A stretch of 43,958 nucleotides of DNA from Bacteroides mediterraneensis (GTDB lineage: Bacteria; Bacteroidota; Bacteroidia; Bacteroidales; Bacteroidaceae). A program made the position numbers and the translations under genes. The notes under the pieces are model-generated. The model saw only the letters and a program-made list of their open reading frames with translations. It did not search any database and was not told the origin of the DNA. Positions 43,392 through 43,958 of this stretch are shown here, piece after piece (position 1 is the first letter of the stretch; the number at the start of each line of letters is the position of its first letter). The stretch covers positions 2,213,976 to 2,257,933 of the forward strand of contig NZ_LT635783.1 of NCBI RefSeq assembly GCF_900128455.1. The letters run 5' to 3'.

Positions 43392-43540
43392 TATCCACTT
43401 TGCGTTTATACGAAAACGTAACTACGTTTTGTCCAAAACGCACTTATGTTTAGATAAAAACGCACTTGCGTTTTACTTAAAATGTACTTACGTTTTACGT
43501 TAAACGTAAGTGCGTTTTGACTGAAGCTCCAGTGCGTTTT
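43392..43540. repeat. Array B of 22-bp-period palindromes (7 units)
   Basis: Units start at 43,392 (degenerate), 43,414, 43,436, 43,458, 43,480, 43,502 and 43,524 (degenerate), every one exactly 22 bp from the last. Each is a 17-bp near-palindrome AAACGYAMKTRCGTTTT plus a 5-bp variable spacer, the same unit as array A. Confidence 0.88.
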
Positions 43541-43623
43541 ACGCAGCCTTCATAAAAATCCCAAGAAGGCCTTTTTTAAGGTAAGCATTTGTTAAACTAC
43601 AGGTATTGAACTTTATATACAAC

Positions 43624-43666
43624 AATAGCGACTGTCACTATAAACCTAATAGTTGCAGTCGCTATT
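43624..43666. terminator. Hairpin after the IS66 transposase gene
   Basis: AATAGCGACTG (43,624-43,634) and CAGTCGCTATT (43,656-43,666) are perfectly complementary. The stem lies just past the transposase stop on the minus strand, inside the IS end, where it can block transcription in either direction. Confidence 0.65.
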
Positions 43667-43691
43667 ATTTTATTGAACCTATATGTTGCAG

Positions 43692-43958
43692 TCAGCACCG
43701 GTTGCCGGCTTCCTCCTCTTGTTTTGTCAATGCACTTTCCGGATGTTGCAGCTTCCATTTATGTGGAAGCAGTTCCAGCAGTTCCTCATGAGTAGCCTTT
43801 TTGTGATAGGGCATTCGGGCGATGACATCATTCAGATAATCCCTTGGGGTTACATCATGTGCCTTACAGGTGGCCAGCAGGGAACAGATGACCGACATAT
43901 TAGCCGCTGCCTCATGGTTGCCGCAGAAGAGGTAATTTTTCCGTCCCAGAGTAATCGA
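43692..43958 (-). CDS. IS66-family transposase, C-terminal part (runs off window)
   Basis: The frame is open from the window's right edge. Visible are the end of the transposase core, L-G-R-K-N-Y-L-F-C-G-N-H-E-A-A, and the IS66 C-terminal element: S-L-L-A-T-C-K-A-H, a D-Y-L-N-D-V helix and L-L-P-H-K-W. It ends in a lysine/glutamate-rich tail. An internal methionine (43,898) is not the real start. About 89 residues are seen of a protein normally around 500. Intactness outside the window cannot be judged. Confidence 0.88.
   Translation of the reverse strand, partial: SITLGRKNYLFCGNHEAAANMSVICSLLATCKAHDVTPRDYLNDVIARMPYHKKATHEELLELLPHKWKLQHPESALTKQEEEAGNRC

Larger units (their letters stand above)
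43036..43580. other. Gene-free region between tRNA cluster and IS66 element
   Basis: It holds the tRNA terminator (43,038-43,072), about 310 bp of AT-rich sequence in which I see no gene, and the 22-bp palindrome array B (43,392-43,540). No copy of the tRNA 3' end was seen here, so there is no evident integrase attachment duplicate. Confidence 0.55.
43581..43958. mobile_element. End of an IS66-family insertion sequence (continues beyond window)
   Basis: The sequence from 43,581 begins GTAAGC, the usual outermost bases of IS66-family inverted repeats. An IS66-type transposase C terminus follows on the minus strand. The 8 bp before it (TTTTTAAG, 43,573-43,580) would be the target duplication if the far end has the same octamer. 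Confidence 0.65.

Noticed and set aside
43349..43504. Small plus-strand frame running through palindrome array B
   Set aside because: Most of its codons come from the 22-bp repeat itself, there is no promoter, and the peptide has no recognisable character.
43392..43540. CRISPR array
   Set aside because: The repeat period is 22 bp with 5-bp spacers, the units are degenerate palindromes, and no cas gene is nearby.
42655..43580. tRNA-Arg cluster as an integrated-element attachment site
   Set aside because: No integrase gene and no displaced copy of the tRNA 3' end are visible within the window.

Overview
The window comes from a member of the Bacteroidales, most likely Bacteroides or Phocaeicola. 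Three things point there. A CTnDOT-type conjugative transfer operon opens the window. The core genes kdgK-eda, pyrK-pyrD, trmD/ligA and dapA have Bacteroides-type protein sequences. Nearly every gene start is preceded by the Bacteroidetes -7 promoter element TAnnTTTG, with ATG placed shortly after it.

Layout. (1) About 1-12,400 is the distal part of an integrative conjugative element (ICE). It holds a plus-strand transfer operon (DUF3876 gene, traI, J, K, L, M, N, O, P, Q, lysozyme), a strong bidirectional terminator, then a minus-strand operon of small accessory genes (DUF3873, PcfJ-like and PcfK-like proteins, a frameshifted small membrane protein). It ends in a hairpin-rich, gene-free tail. 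(2) About 12,400-22,000 is chromosomal core: kdgK-eda (Entner-Doudoroff-type hexuronate catabolism), a Nif3-like protein, a zinc-ribbon coiled-coil protein, an orphan HSDR_N-like protein, AMP nucleosidase, holA, an HTH regulator behind a large AT-rich control region, and pyrK-pyrD. (3) About 22,100-34,680 is an AT-rich accessory island, mostly on the minus strand. It carries a candidate structured RNA and an operon of five large genes followed by an XRE regulator: a NERD nuclease fused to an Rsm22-like methyltransferase, a miniature SF1 helicase-like ATPase, an unrecognised 823-residue protein, a DUF1848 radical-SAM-like protein, and an AlbA_2/Schlafen-type protein. A relaxase-like remnant, an unknown gene, and an OLD/PARIS-like ATPase plus a probable PD-(D/E)XK partner follow. 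(4) 34,697-42,572 returns to core genes: trmD and ligA (divergent), dapA, a thioredoxin-fold protein without redox cysteines, a PepSY-like lipoprotein, and a patatin/BamA-type outer-membrane protein. (5) 42,655-43,958 holds four tRNA-Arg(ACG) genes, an array of palindromes with an exact 22-bp period, and the end of an IS66-family element that runs off the window.

The two most notable things are the multigene island at 22.7-31.4 kb, which looks like a regulated defence-type system that I cannot match to a named one, and the 22-bp-period palindrome family. The latter occurs in two arrays 21 kb apart, and in one of them two units also form the pyrD terminator. All functional statements are from reading the sequence; no database search was run.
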